Below, piece after piece: positions 46,744 to 64,000 of a stretch of 64,000 nt of DNA. A program made the translations under genes and the position numbers. The notes under the pieces were generated by a model, which was not told where the DNA came from, did no database searches, and saw only the letters and a list, made by a program, of their open reading frames with translations. This DNA is from Medicago truncatula (Eukaryota; Streptophyta; Magnoliopsida; Fabales; Fabaceae): positions 14,208,001-14,272,000 of the forward strand of contig NC_053043.1 in the NCBI RefSeq assembly GCF_003473485.1, given 5' to 3'. Position 1 is the first letter of the stretch. Each line of letters begins with the position of its first letter.

Positions 46744-48429
46744 TCGTTTTCCTCCTCCTTTTTGTTTCTTCTTTCAATTACCTTTGTAACCAAAAAAAAA
46801 TAAAAATTACGTTGCTTAAAATTGGTAGCTAGCGAATGGCACAAGTGAATATGTTGCTTTCTCCTTCAATTTGTGAGAATTATATAGTTTCTATTTTTTT
46901 TGAAATAGACTCAATTTATTTCACGTCAATGAAATTTATCCCTCCTTCAAATCTAATGTTGCAACAATAAAATGTACCAGTTTCTTAAGAGGCCACTTGG
47001 TTGTAAGAGAAACTCTTCAACCTTGTGGAACTCAGTTCGAGACTTGCTATTGAGAAAGAAGAAGCATGAGACACAATTTTGATGCCCTAAAATTTTGTGT
47101 TGTAAATTTGATTGAGTTAATTTCTCAAGAAAACATACATGGACTAAATTGACATTAAGTTTGATAATGTATTGCAATACTTCATTTTCTACATCCTGTC
47201 TTATAATTACAATAATATAATTATGAAAAATGTAAGTGAATAATCATATACTGAATTTCTTCTAAAATAAATTCATATACTGAATCATATATTTTTACCA
47301 AACCTTAAAAAAAAAAAAGGGGTTTTTATGTAATTATAAATTAGAAAGAAAGGGAATACTCCATATTAAATTTGTATGTTCTGTCTTGGGTTTGGTACTC
47401 ATTACTTAACATGGTAAGAAGATGAGGTTAGGAGACAAATTCACAAAAACCACGTGAGATTAGTAGGATTGCCATGTTACCAACTTGGATTGTCGAAAAT
47501 GTAGTATTGGATGTACATTACGAAAGGATGGGACGTCTAACTTAGTTCAAAAAAATTAAATTAGTGATGATGTCTTTAATTCAAACTTGTGTTCCTAGTT
47601 AATCGTGGATTATGCCTCTCATCATGCTTTAAGCAAAAGCAATGACTTTTGTTGAAAAAGAAGTGAACTACAAGGTATGACATGTTGACAACCAGCTAGG
47701 TATGATTAAAATGTAGAGGATTACCCTTTTTTGTCCCTTTAAAAGAAGAAGAAATAAACATTGGTCCTCTTTGAAATTCTTGTGCGTCATTCCATGTCAT
47801 TCATAGAGGACCACAATGTGATTCAAACAAGATATCCTTTTTTGGATTAAAAAGACGATTACTTGTGAGCCTATTTGGTATTCCTTTAAGAATATGGGTA
47901 TTATAAGGGTAAATTAACCTTTCATTCATTTAATAAACATTTTTTCGTATGACCTGCCTAATGCCAAAGCTGGTAGAGAAAGTAAAGCAAGAGTTTTAGG
48001 CTGACAAAAAAAATTTGTTTTTCTCTTGTACATTTTTTATTTGGTTACATTATTGTTACATAAGCGTCTTGTACATTAAACCTAAAAGAATCTTGAAGCA
48101 CAATAAGTAAAATGTCTCACAAATAAGAAAATTACACTAGTTGATATATTTAACTATTTTTTTCATCTAATATTAACATAAAAAATATAACCAAGAGAGA
48201 GTAAGATTAAAAGAGAAATAAAAACTTAAGAGAGAAGAAATTAAATTACTTAATGCGTCATCTCATTTATCGTAGTAAAACGAATAAATAGAAAAAATAA
48301 TTTCATTAACATCATACAACTTTGAGATGTTCTTGTTCATTTTTGAATTTCATGGACTAAAATTTACAACCCTTATCATTTTAGGGACTAAATAAGTGAT
48401 TTACTCTAAATTAAGCTCTCAAGTGAATG
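46744..48429. other. AT-rich intergenic DNA
   Basis: No gene or named repeat, apart from the tail of the LINE relic at its left edge. Confidence 0.4.
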
Positions 48430-48560
48430 ATCCTCGTGAGTCTAATTCAATTGATAAAGATAATGTATTATAATATATGAGTCAGAGTTGAAATCTCATA
48501 TTTCTCACTTAACCACCTTAAAGATGAAATTATAATCATCAGAGTACTTGACCCAAAAAA
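48430..48560 (+). mobile_element. Old copy of the SINE seen at 13185
   Basis: It follows the same order of words as the 13185-13318 element: TCCTCGTGAG head, GTATTATAATATATGAGTC, a degraded B box (AGTTGAAATCTC), CTCACTTAACCACCTTA and GTACTTGACCC plus an A-run. Many substitutions indicate greater age. Confidence 0.55.
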
Positions 48561-49009
48561 ACTCACAACCTCTTAAAACAAAAAAGTTCTTAACCAAATA
48601 ATTCCGTATGATAAAAAGATCACTCACTCATTTCATAAAAAAAGTACCACACACTCAGAAGTGAAAAAAACTATATAACTTTTTTTTCAGAGGACTTACA
48701 TAACATTTAACCTCTTAAAAACGAGCTATATAACATTTATACATTGTCCTAGGTTGAGAAAATGGCTAGTTGGAGGTTGTGTTGAAATCAAAATATGGTG
48801 ATGTTTTTTTTTTCCTTCAAAACAATTAATTTATGAAAAATGTTAACTAGTGTCTCCGAGATACTAATTAAGAAAAATTAATATAAAAACTTTGTATTGG
48901 GAAGTGGTGAAAAGTAAAATATCTAACTTTATGAAAATAAAAAAGTTGTTATTTTTTTATAAAAATTTCTATTTTTACTTCCTTAATTAGTGCCACAAGA
49001 ATACCGGTT
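48561..49009. other. AT-rich intergenic DNA
   Basis: No features were identified beyond homopolymers. Confidence 0.4.
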
Positions 49010-49900
49010 AACATGACCTTTAAATTATTAAGGAGATCAGTCCACTCTATTTCACTTTGGTGGAAAGACTTATCCGTGCTTGATAAGGTTAGGGGTAAGG
49101 ATCACGATTGGTTGTTTGATTTTGTGAATAAAAAAACTGGTAATTGAAAAAACACCCTTTTTTGACATGATAATTAGACATTGAACACTTCACTCAGAGA
49201 AGCATTCCCTACATTGTTTTCTATGTGGCTTCAAAAATCTTGTTGTATTCAAGATATTGAATATATAGCGGAGGGGTCTTGGAAATGGGAGTTGAAGCGG
49301 CAGAGAAATTTGTTGAATGAGAAAAACAACTATTTCAAGATCTTAGGGAACTAATTGGAGGGGTTGAAATCAGTAGTGATAATGACAATCCGATTTATAT
49401 GCGGCACTTGACAAAATTCTCACAACAATAGTTTCTTAAAAATATATGAAAATGATCAAAAAAATTAAACAGTAGTTAATTACCGTCGATTTTTCTGTTA
49501 TAAATTAGCGGTAGTTAACTACCGCTAGGAATTTTTGTTCATTTCCATGTATTTCTAAGAAACAATAAATGTCAAAACAACAATTTTCAAAGTTTTTATC
49601 AGAGATAAATTTATCCCTAATTACACGAAAGGGCTTGAGAACAAATTGGAATAGTCTTGCACGTCAAAGGTTCAAACATTTGCTTGGTAACTCCTCCTTA
49701 GAAGACTCCCAACCAGTGGAAATTTATCAAAGAGGGGGATTTTTGGTAAGGATAGGGCAGCAGATTGTGTATGGTGCCCGAGAGTGTTGGTGGATGAGGA
49801 TCATTTGTTTTGTAGGTGCGTTTTCTTTGAGTTGGTGTGGTACCATATTTTTAAATGGGTGGGTACATGAGTTGTGTTGCCCCGGAATGCTACCTCTCTC
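49010..49900 (+). pseudogene. LINE relic with reverse-transcriptase zinc-binding (zf-RVT) region
   Basis: The first part reads FKLLRRSVHSISLWWKDLSV. Later frames read ADCVWCPRVLVDEDHLFCRC then VFFELVWYHIFKWVG. The Cys-rich CxxC...HLFxxC pattern followed by a W..I..W helix is typical of the zf-RVT region at the end of plant LINE reverse transcriptases. Stops and shifts are frequent. Confidence 0.6.
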
Positions 49901-50189
49901 CTAGATGATTTCTCCTCTTCCTCATCAAATAGCAAACACTGAAAAGGTCTATTGTTAATACGACAAACAACTGTCTGGAAGATTTGAGAATCAAGAAATG
50001 AGAAGATTTTTTTGTTTTTTAATGATCATTTTATTAGATTTTAGCTAGAAAAAAAAGATCACTTGCATCTATGAACGATTTTCTCCCCTTCACTGTTTTT
50101 CAAGAGTTAGTTTTTGTACTTTGTTGGCCCATGTACCTCTTATACTTCTACGTATTTATTTTGAATGTCATGTACTATTTTTACTAAAC
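49901..50189. other. Intergenic DNA left of the gene-capture element
   Basis: No coding or repeat feature recognised. The TIR of the next element begins at about 50190. Confidence 0.35.
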
Positions 50190-51033
50190 TAAATAGGCAA
50201 TTATTCTATGAAATTGTAAGTTTCGTCAATTACCCTATGAAATTAACAAAACTTTAATTATTCTCTGAAATTGCACAACGTTAATCAATTTACCCCCTCC
50301 GTCAAATTCTTCTGTTAGTCAACATGACGTTTTGCAAATACCTCCATGAAGTTTTGCACTTATGTGCAAAATACCCCCCGAACTTAAAAATTTATATTTT
50401 TTTTCTTCCTAAACTTGACTCAAAAGATATTAAAGGCAAACAAGGAAGCTTGAGAAATGCATTTAAGATTCAAAGAATAGCTTAAAGAGTTACTTGGTGA
50501 AGGGTACTATGGTAAATGAGGATTACAAAAAGTGTTTATTGAAAAGAAATACATTGGTGGAGTTGAGGAAATTCAAAAACTTCATGATGACAAGAAGCTT
50601 GAGAAATTGCTTGATCGTTGTGAAAGGATTGATGACATTGAAGGAGGTGATGGTGGATGTGAGGCTTGTGGTGATATAAAGTTTGTTCCTTGTGAAACAT
50701 ATCATAAAAGTTGTAAAATCTACTATAAAGGTGATTATGAAGAAGATGATAATTGTGAGGTTGGTGGGTGAGTGTGGTTCCAAACGTGTTCTCATTGCAT
50801 TGAAAATGGCCTAATAAGATGTTACATATGTTGTTTCTAGTTTCATATTTCATTTTGACATAAGTGCAAAATTTTAGGGGAGTATTTGCAAAATATCATG
50901 TTAACTAAAAGAATAATTTGAAGTAGAGGGTAAATTGATTAACGTTGTACAATTTTAATGGATAATTGAAATTTTGTTAATTTTATAAAAAGAATTGACG
51001 AAACTTACAATTTTGAGGATAATTGCCTATTTA
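50190..51033. mobile_element. TIR element enclosing a captured glutaredoxin-family fragment (Pack-MULE-like)
   Basis: The left arm (50190-50373) begins TAAATAGGCAATTAT. The complement of the right arm (50851-51033) begins with the same 15 bases. Similarity continues for about 184 bp with shared blocks such as AATTGTAAGTTTCGTCAATT, ACGTTAATCAATTTACC and TTTTGCACTTATGT. I estimate roughly 80% identity. The interior holds a fragment of a cellular gene and no transposase. Long inverted arms around a host-gene fragment are characteristic of Pack-MULEs. I could not define a clean 9-bp target duplication, so the transposon superfamily is inferred. Confidence 0.7.
50457..50840 (+). pseudogene. Glutaredoxin-family (C-terminal Cys-rich, At5g03870/At3g28850-like) gene fragment
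   Basis: A single reading frame runs MHLRFKE-stop-LKELLGEGYYGK-stop-GLQKVFIEKKYIGGVEEIQ, then DIEGGDGGCEACGDIKFVPC, an in-frame stop at 50769, and SHCIENGLIRCYICCF to a stop at 50838. It matches the second half of the glutaredoxin fold (VFI...YIGGVEEIQ) plus the zinc-binding-like CxxC tail of a plant glutaredoxin-like subfamily. The N-terminal thioredoxin-fold active site is absent. Three in-frame stops but no frameshift indicate a captured fragment decaying by substitution. Confidence 0.8.
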
Positions 51034-52600
51034 CTCATTTTTATGCTACTCTCGTACATCTATAAAATTCATCTTACAATTTTTTTTACTCATCGTCCTT
51101 TTAAAAAAACATTTATACATTGTACTCGTGTCATAAAATCATCATTTATGTTACAGTACTGCCAATGTTTTTTCTTATAAATATCATCATGTATTGAAAA
51201 GTTAGTTAAACGGGTCCCTTGTGGCATTGTACACTAAATAAAATGTCTGATTGCTGCGTCCGTGTCAGCAACTACGGTCTACAGCTACCAAATGTCCATA
51301 AATGCTTGCTTGTTACTAAGTTGAGTAAAAAGATCTTGGTTTTGACATTAGGATTAAGCAGCCTTTACCTAAATTCTCAAGGGTACTAACTACGGTCTAC
51401 GAGTATAATCACCATTATTTCAAATTTCAAATTGCAAATCGCAGTTGAAATTCGTTGCAGAAGCAAATGTCATTCTAGGTCTCACAAGAAGAGGAAATTT
51501 TTCCTAGCTATGTTCACTCTATTTTCAAAGATTGTTAGGCCTTATAATTAAATTTCTCTTCTTTAGACCGTTATCATACATGTTTGTTTTAAATTTACCA
51601 AATTTATTTTTAGGAATAACATTCTTTGGAATATAAGGATGAGAATTTTATTTTGTCAAAAAAAGTATGGAAATTTTATTCCAAAATATTTAGGAAAAAT
51701 ATGTTTGGTTAACTTTATAATATTTTTAGGAAACATAAAATTTATTCTCATCTTCATGAAAATTTTATTCACACCCTTTTCTTTGAGAAATTTTTTCTAT
51801 TCCCATAAACATTTTATACTCGGGAATAAAATTTAGTAAACTTGTAACAAACATAGACATATATATTTCTATCATTTTATTCCCGAGAATCAACAAATAT
51901 AACTTCCTTAAAAAAAAAATATAACTTGAAACAAACTCACTCTAATGATAATAACTTAGCGCATTGTTTGGCAAAATTTGCTATTGTAAAGAGGATAATG
52001 TATGGATGCAAGATATATTAGAGATTAGAGACAATATTATAATTATTTTTCACCAAAGGGGACACACAATATTATTTTCATTGCTATTGTAAACTCTTAT
52101 ATTTGATTTACATTAATTGCATGTTTAGTGTGACTTTTAGAAATTTTAAAATTGTTCCTTAAAAAAAATGTTAAAATTTGTTTTCGTTATATTTAGTTTC
52201 TCTCGATTAAAATTTAACAAAAATGATTCTACCAAAGTTTAAAATTGAAACTTTTAATTATAGAATTGATTTTATTAATCAGATTTAATATTTAACTCAT
52301 TTTTACACAATTGAATCTAAAGATATACTTTTGATAACGGTAATCAATCTTACATAATTAATACACTCATAATCACTTTTGGTAAGGTGGAACCAAACTT
52401 ACACTAAACTATTGTTTAAATGAGAATTTACTTTGGATACCTACTTTTTAGATCGCTTAAAAAGCAGTTATTTATACCGGTGAAGAATTTGGTAGAGTAC
52501 CGAGTTGCGGTGGCGTTTGTTTAATTCACGGGCGAAACTAGAAAAAGGGCATATTAGTCTTTTAACACTCGTTGGTTCATTTCATTTTCATTCATTCATT
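51034..52600. other. AT-rich intergenic DNA upstream of kinesin-13A
   Basis: ACTACGGTCTAC occurs twice (about 51272 and 51388). Otherwise there are only homopolymer-rich sequences. No gene. Confidence 0.4.
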
Positions 52601-53098
52601 CGACTTCAACAACAATGGACATAGCCGTTTTATATAGTTTTGAAAATGTGAGGATTAAGATATCATATGATTAATCATCACAACACAACACAACGATTAT
52701 ATCTCAATTAATCCTTAATTAATCTACAAACTAATTCTCCATTTCATTTTCTCCCTCCAAACCTCTCTCTCTCTCTCTCTCCAACAAACGCCATTTTCTG
52801 GTTACTGATTCGAACGAAGATCAAAATTCAACTTCATCAAAACGCTATCGTTTTCAGATCTGAATCGAAAATCTCGAGTTCCCGATTCGGTTTCGTCTCA
52901 CTTTCATGTTCTTCTCGTGAGTTTCTCACCTTTTTAACATCTTCTTAATCCAATTTTCGCAAACATTTTTTGTTTATTATTTATTAATGTTTTTTGCGAT
53001 TTTAATTGTGATGATTATGTGTTAAGAAGCGCGTGTGTAATAGATCTTGAAAATTGGCGCCTCAACGACGTTCCCAGCGCCACGTGGTGGCTGGCCAG
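52601..53098 (+). promoter_or_regulatory. Probable promoter and 5' leader of kinesin-13A
   Basis: A CT-dinucleotide tract (52764-52783) and pyrimidine-rich sequence precede the CDS. TCTCGTGAGTTTC near 52915 could be a donor of a 5' UTR intron. An in-frame TGA at 53048 excludes a longer N-terminus beyond 53051. The first in-frame ATG is 53099. Confidence 0.45.
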
Positions 53099-61320
<8,222 letters not shown>

Positions 61321-62857
61321 TAAAAGATTCGGTTTCTCTTATTGTAATTGTCTTGTGAATTGTGATCTGTATCATGTTTGATATCAACTGATCTTTTCAT
61401 TCTAATTAAAGTTACCTACATGTATATACTTTTTATGTGACATTTTAGCCATCTCAGGCCCTTTGCAAATATTTGCCATAAATGTTGTAATTTGTATGTA
61501 GGTTATCTGCCCAAAATTTGAAGTTTGAGAGGGCAAAGTGAAAAAATGAAATAGAATCTAATGTGGTTGCAAAAACGAAAACTCTGTTTTGAGTTTTCTC
61601 TCCTATCCATCCTCTTGATGGAATTTATTTCTTCATATTGGGCGCAATTATTCATATTGCAAGACCTGGAGTTTAGCAAAATTTAATTTACCCTGTAGAT
61701 GCATATTTATCGTGTAGATTGCATAACATAATGTAATGCAGTATTGCGTTTGGTAGAAAGTGATGGTGTCAATTTTTATCTGAAATTTATACAATCTTGC
61801 AAAAGTATCTTCTGTTTGATTCAGTGCTACAACATAAAAAAGGGACTTGATAAGAGTGAAGCTTAACTGGTTAATATTCTATTCCCAAACTGGAGTTGTC
61901 ATATTGTCACATGCATCATTGTGTAGGTATAGATGGCCTTGCACAGTTTTTACAGTAATGGATGGAGAGCCAAGAAACAGTGCACATTTGATTTGAATCT
62001 AACTAAAGTAGGCAAGATTATACGTTTTCAATTAGCATCGGAGTCAGTTTTGCCTCAAAATAGTGTGTGCAAAATGTTAGACTATTCATTATTATTAAAT
62101 AAATATTATATTTTATAATAGCAGTTATGGCAGTTATTGGGTAAGTTGTAACAAGTAGTTAAATTAGTTATGTATAGTATTTGAATAAAAGGGTAACCAC
62201 AGACAGGATGTTGTAGATTATTCTGAAAAAGTAGAAAGTGGTTATTTGGAGAGAACCAAGACTCTGAAAAAGTAGAAAGTGGAATCTATTGTATAATTAT
62301 ATTAATTTGTATTTTTGATACCAGTTTCTATCACAAAATAATTCACATTAAATGTTACTTCAAAGTTCAAACATAAATCACTTCTCTTCAAACAAGTTTA
62401 CAAAATAAAATTTATTCAAAATTAGGTTTAACCATTGCTCAAATTGTAGAGCCTGCCACAATCATTACCTATGAAATCACCATTCTTTTCTTTCCCCTCA
62501 ATTTCCTTGAACAAAGGAACAAACACTATCCGAGCAAACCTACTAAGCTCAACACTACCAACAATACAAAACTGAATAGAAAGAGAATAGAGAGGAAGCA
62601 ATTATGCCATTACATAGTTGAAACCTCATCCCCATCTAATAGTTCACTTTTGTATACTGTATATACAACCTACTGCGTTCTACACTATCGATGCGTTGTA
62701 CCTAGACACCGGGGCATATGTGTAGTCAGTTCAACTTCAGAGCAAGCAAAAGCTCCAATTCCATAAGTGAAGATCCTCCATCAACTACTGCTACCAAAAT
62801 TTCTATGCTGATGATGGAGTATTGGACTGGGATACTGATGACTGGTCACCCCTTTGC
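61321..62857. other. Convergent intergenic region, kinesin-13A 3' end to ESD4-like 3' end
   Basis: The 3' UTRs of the two convergent genes probably lie here. A near-repeat GAAAAAGTAGAAAGTGG occurs at about 62224 and 62266. No ORF of interest. Confidence 0.4.
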
Positions 62858-63382
62858 TTAGTCAGCTCTCAATCGCAATACCTCCTTAGCTGTCCTGCGC
62901 CGGAAGTAAGGCATGTGTTCCTATAAAGGAAAGAGAAGTTTAGTTCTGACAAGATGTAAAAGATTGCGTTCACAGGCATCAAAGCATCGTTGGATCTTTT
63001 AAACCAGCAAGAAAACAATGGTATTGGTTTAATTTTGATCATACCATGCACGGTTTAAAAAGACCATAGATTTTAAACAATAAAATATTTCTAGCAATTA
63101 GAGGTTCTTTAAACATTTTGCCCAAAAAATATTGAATGCATTAAATGGTTGCAGTGTTTCTCATATTAAAGTATTTCAAACAATTGGTTTTCATTTTTGT
63201 TCAACTAAAATGGCTGTTGAACTGTGCACTTGAGAAAAATTACTTAAAACAAAAATATACAACAAACGCATGATTTTCCTGCCACAAAATGAAATGCTTC
63301 ATATCCTACCTGGTTAAAACACAGACCCAGGCCTCTGCTATAGAAGTCGGCATATTTGATCATAAACACGCCACAATCGAAC
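62858..63382 (-). CDS. C-terminal two exons of an ESD4-like SUMO (Ulp1) protease, partial
   Basis: Exon 63382-63310 encodes FDCGVFMIKYADFYSRGLGL then CFNQ. Exon 62920-62858 encodes EHMPYFRRRTAKEVLRLRAD and stop. The DCGVF motif contains the catalytic Cys of C48-family Ulp1 proteases, and the ending matches plant ESD4/ELS proteins, which remove SUMO from targets and mature SUMO precursors at the nuclear periphery. Donor GTAGG and acceptors ending CAG/TAG are present and phases agree. The His and Asp of the triad would be in upstream exons beyond 64000. No further exon was seen between 63383 and 64000. Confidence 0.85.
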
Positions 63383-64000
63383 CTGTTCAGTAGCAAAACT
63401 TTCGTTTAGAATTTGAAAATTCAGAGTTGTAATAAATCCTGAAAAGATGGGGAGTCAAGGACACAAGACAAATACAAGGAATATAAATTGAAAAGATTAT
63501 AAAAAACTACTGATGTCAAGATATTTTCACTCTTTTCATTTTCAATCCTACCAAACTCAAATTAGAGCTATTCCAAGAAAGTGCAGACAAAAAAAGTTAT
63601 CTCAAACAAACTAAACGCAAAAATCTTTTTTACAATGCAACCATTTTATGACCAACTTTCAGTTTACTAAATAAGTAAATTACTACAATCAACAATCTTT
63701 TAGACTATTGCCATCTATCGAGTTTTGGTGACCATGAACCGTGTCTTAACATCAATAATTATTACTGATGGACAAGTTCAAATGAACTATGTACCCAAGG
63801 AATACACCAATAGTTAATAAGGATAGTTTGGTAATATCACTATTCTCTCTCTTTCATTTATCATATTTTCTTAATTTGTGTGAACAAGTCAAATGCGACA
63901 CTTATTTTGGGACAGAGGTAGGAGGAGTATGTTCTTTTCTCTACGAATGAAGGCGCACTGACAGGTTTCAGTTTATAATGTTGCAAAGCTATAACCAATT
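63383..64000. other. Intron of the ESD4-like gene; MITE end near 63830-63935
   Basis: No exon was recognised on the minus strand. Near 63840-63930 the sequence CATTTATCATATTTTCTTAA...GTCAAATGCGACA...GGGACAGAGGTAGGAGGAGTA resembles a Stowaway-type MITE end. A related stretch lies at 35760-35820 in a CAP-D3 intron. Confidence 0.45.

Noticed and set aside
53054-53098. N-terminal extension of kinesin-13A starting at TTG
   Set aside because: No ATG is available and an in-frame stop at 53048 limits it. The ATG at 53099 gives a normal family N-terminus.

Overview
The window is plant nuclear DNA. It is AT-rich, and its genes have many GT-AG introns whose phases close exactly. Intergenic DNA is dense with non-LTR retrotransposon fragments, SINEs and small terminal-inverted-repeat (TIR) elements. 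The gene families and repeats point to a papilionoid legume, most likely Medicago or a close relative; this is inferred by recognition, not by database search.

Left to right, the layout is as follows. 0-3.9 kb: a possible secreted mini-peptide ORF, a long TA microsatellite and a hAT-like repeat. 3.9-10.8 kb (minus): a 15-exon LIN-like ARM/WD40 protein, 1,149 aa, in which I find no U-box. 11-18.5 kb: transposon-derived DNA, including a TIR element, a SINE with a perfect 14-bp target duplication, a Stowaway-like MITE, and a 169-bp direct duplication flanking an 856-bp insertion. 18.7-21 kb (plus): a Myb/SANT-like gene with two extra-A frameshifts. 25.7-30.4 kb (minus): an intact ER-type DnaJ gene and a C-terminally truncated tandem paralogue. 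Between them lie a decayed reverse transcriptase carrying a foldback insertion and a young 5'-truncated LINE with a 19-bp target duplication. 32.6-38.7 kb (minus): condensin-2 subunit CAP-D3, 9 exons, 1,330 aa. 39.3-40.8 kb (minus): a pectin-methylesterase-like gene with a lesion in exon 4. 43.2-45 kb (plus): TCTP, with a telo-box and TATA box upstream. 46-51 kb: LINE remnants, and a glutaredoxin-family fragment enclosed by ~184-bp inverted repeats, which looks like a gene-capturing (Pack-MULE-like) element. 53.1-61.3 kb (plus): a kinesin-13A gene, 12 exons, 878 aa, with an in-frame 69-aa tandem duplication and several other internal tandem duplications. 62.9-63.4 kb (minus): the last two exons of an ESD4-like SUMO protease whose remainder lies beyond the window.

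The genes are independent housekeeping or developmental functions (chromosome condensation, microtubule depolymerisation, SUMO removal, ER chaperoning, wall modification) and do not form a pathway. I see no clearly new system. The most interesting material is structural: gene capture, gene-internal tandem duplication, duplication around an insertion, and domain loss. Exon coordinates were derived by hand from reading frames, homology recall and GT/AG sites.
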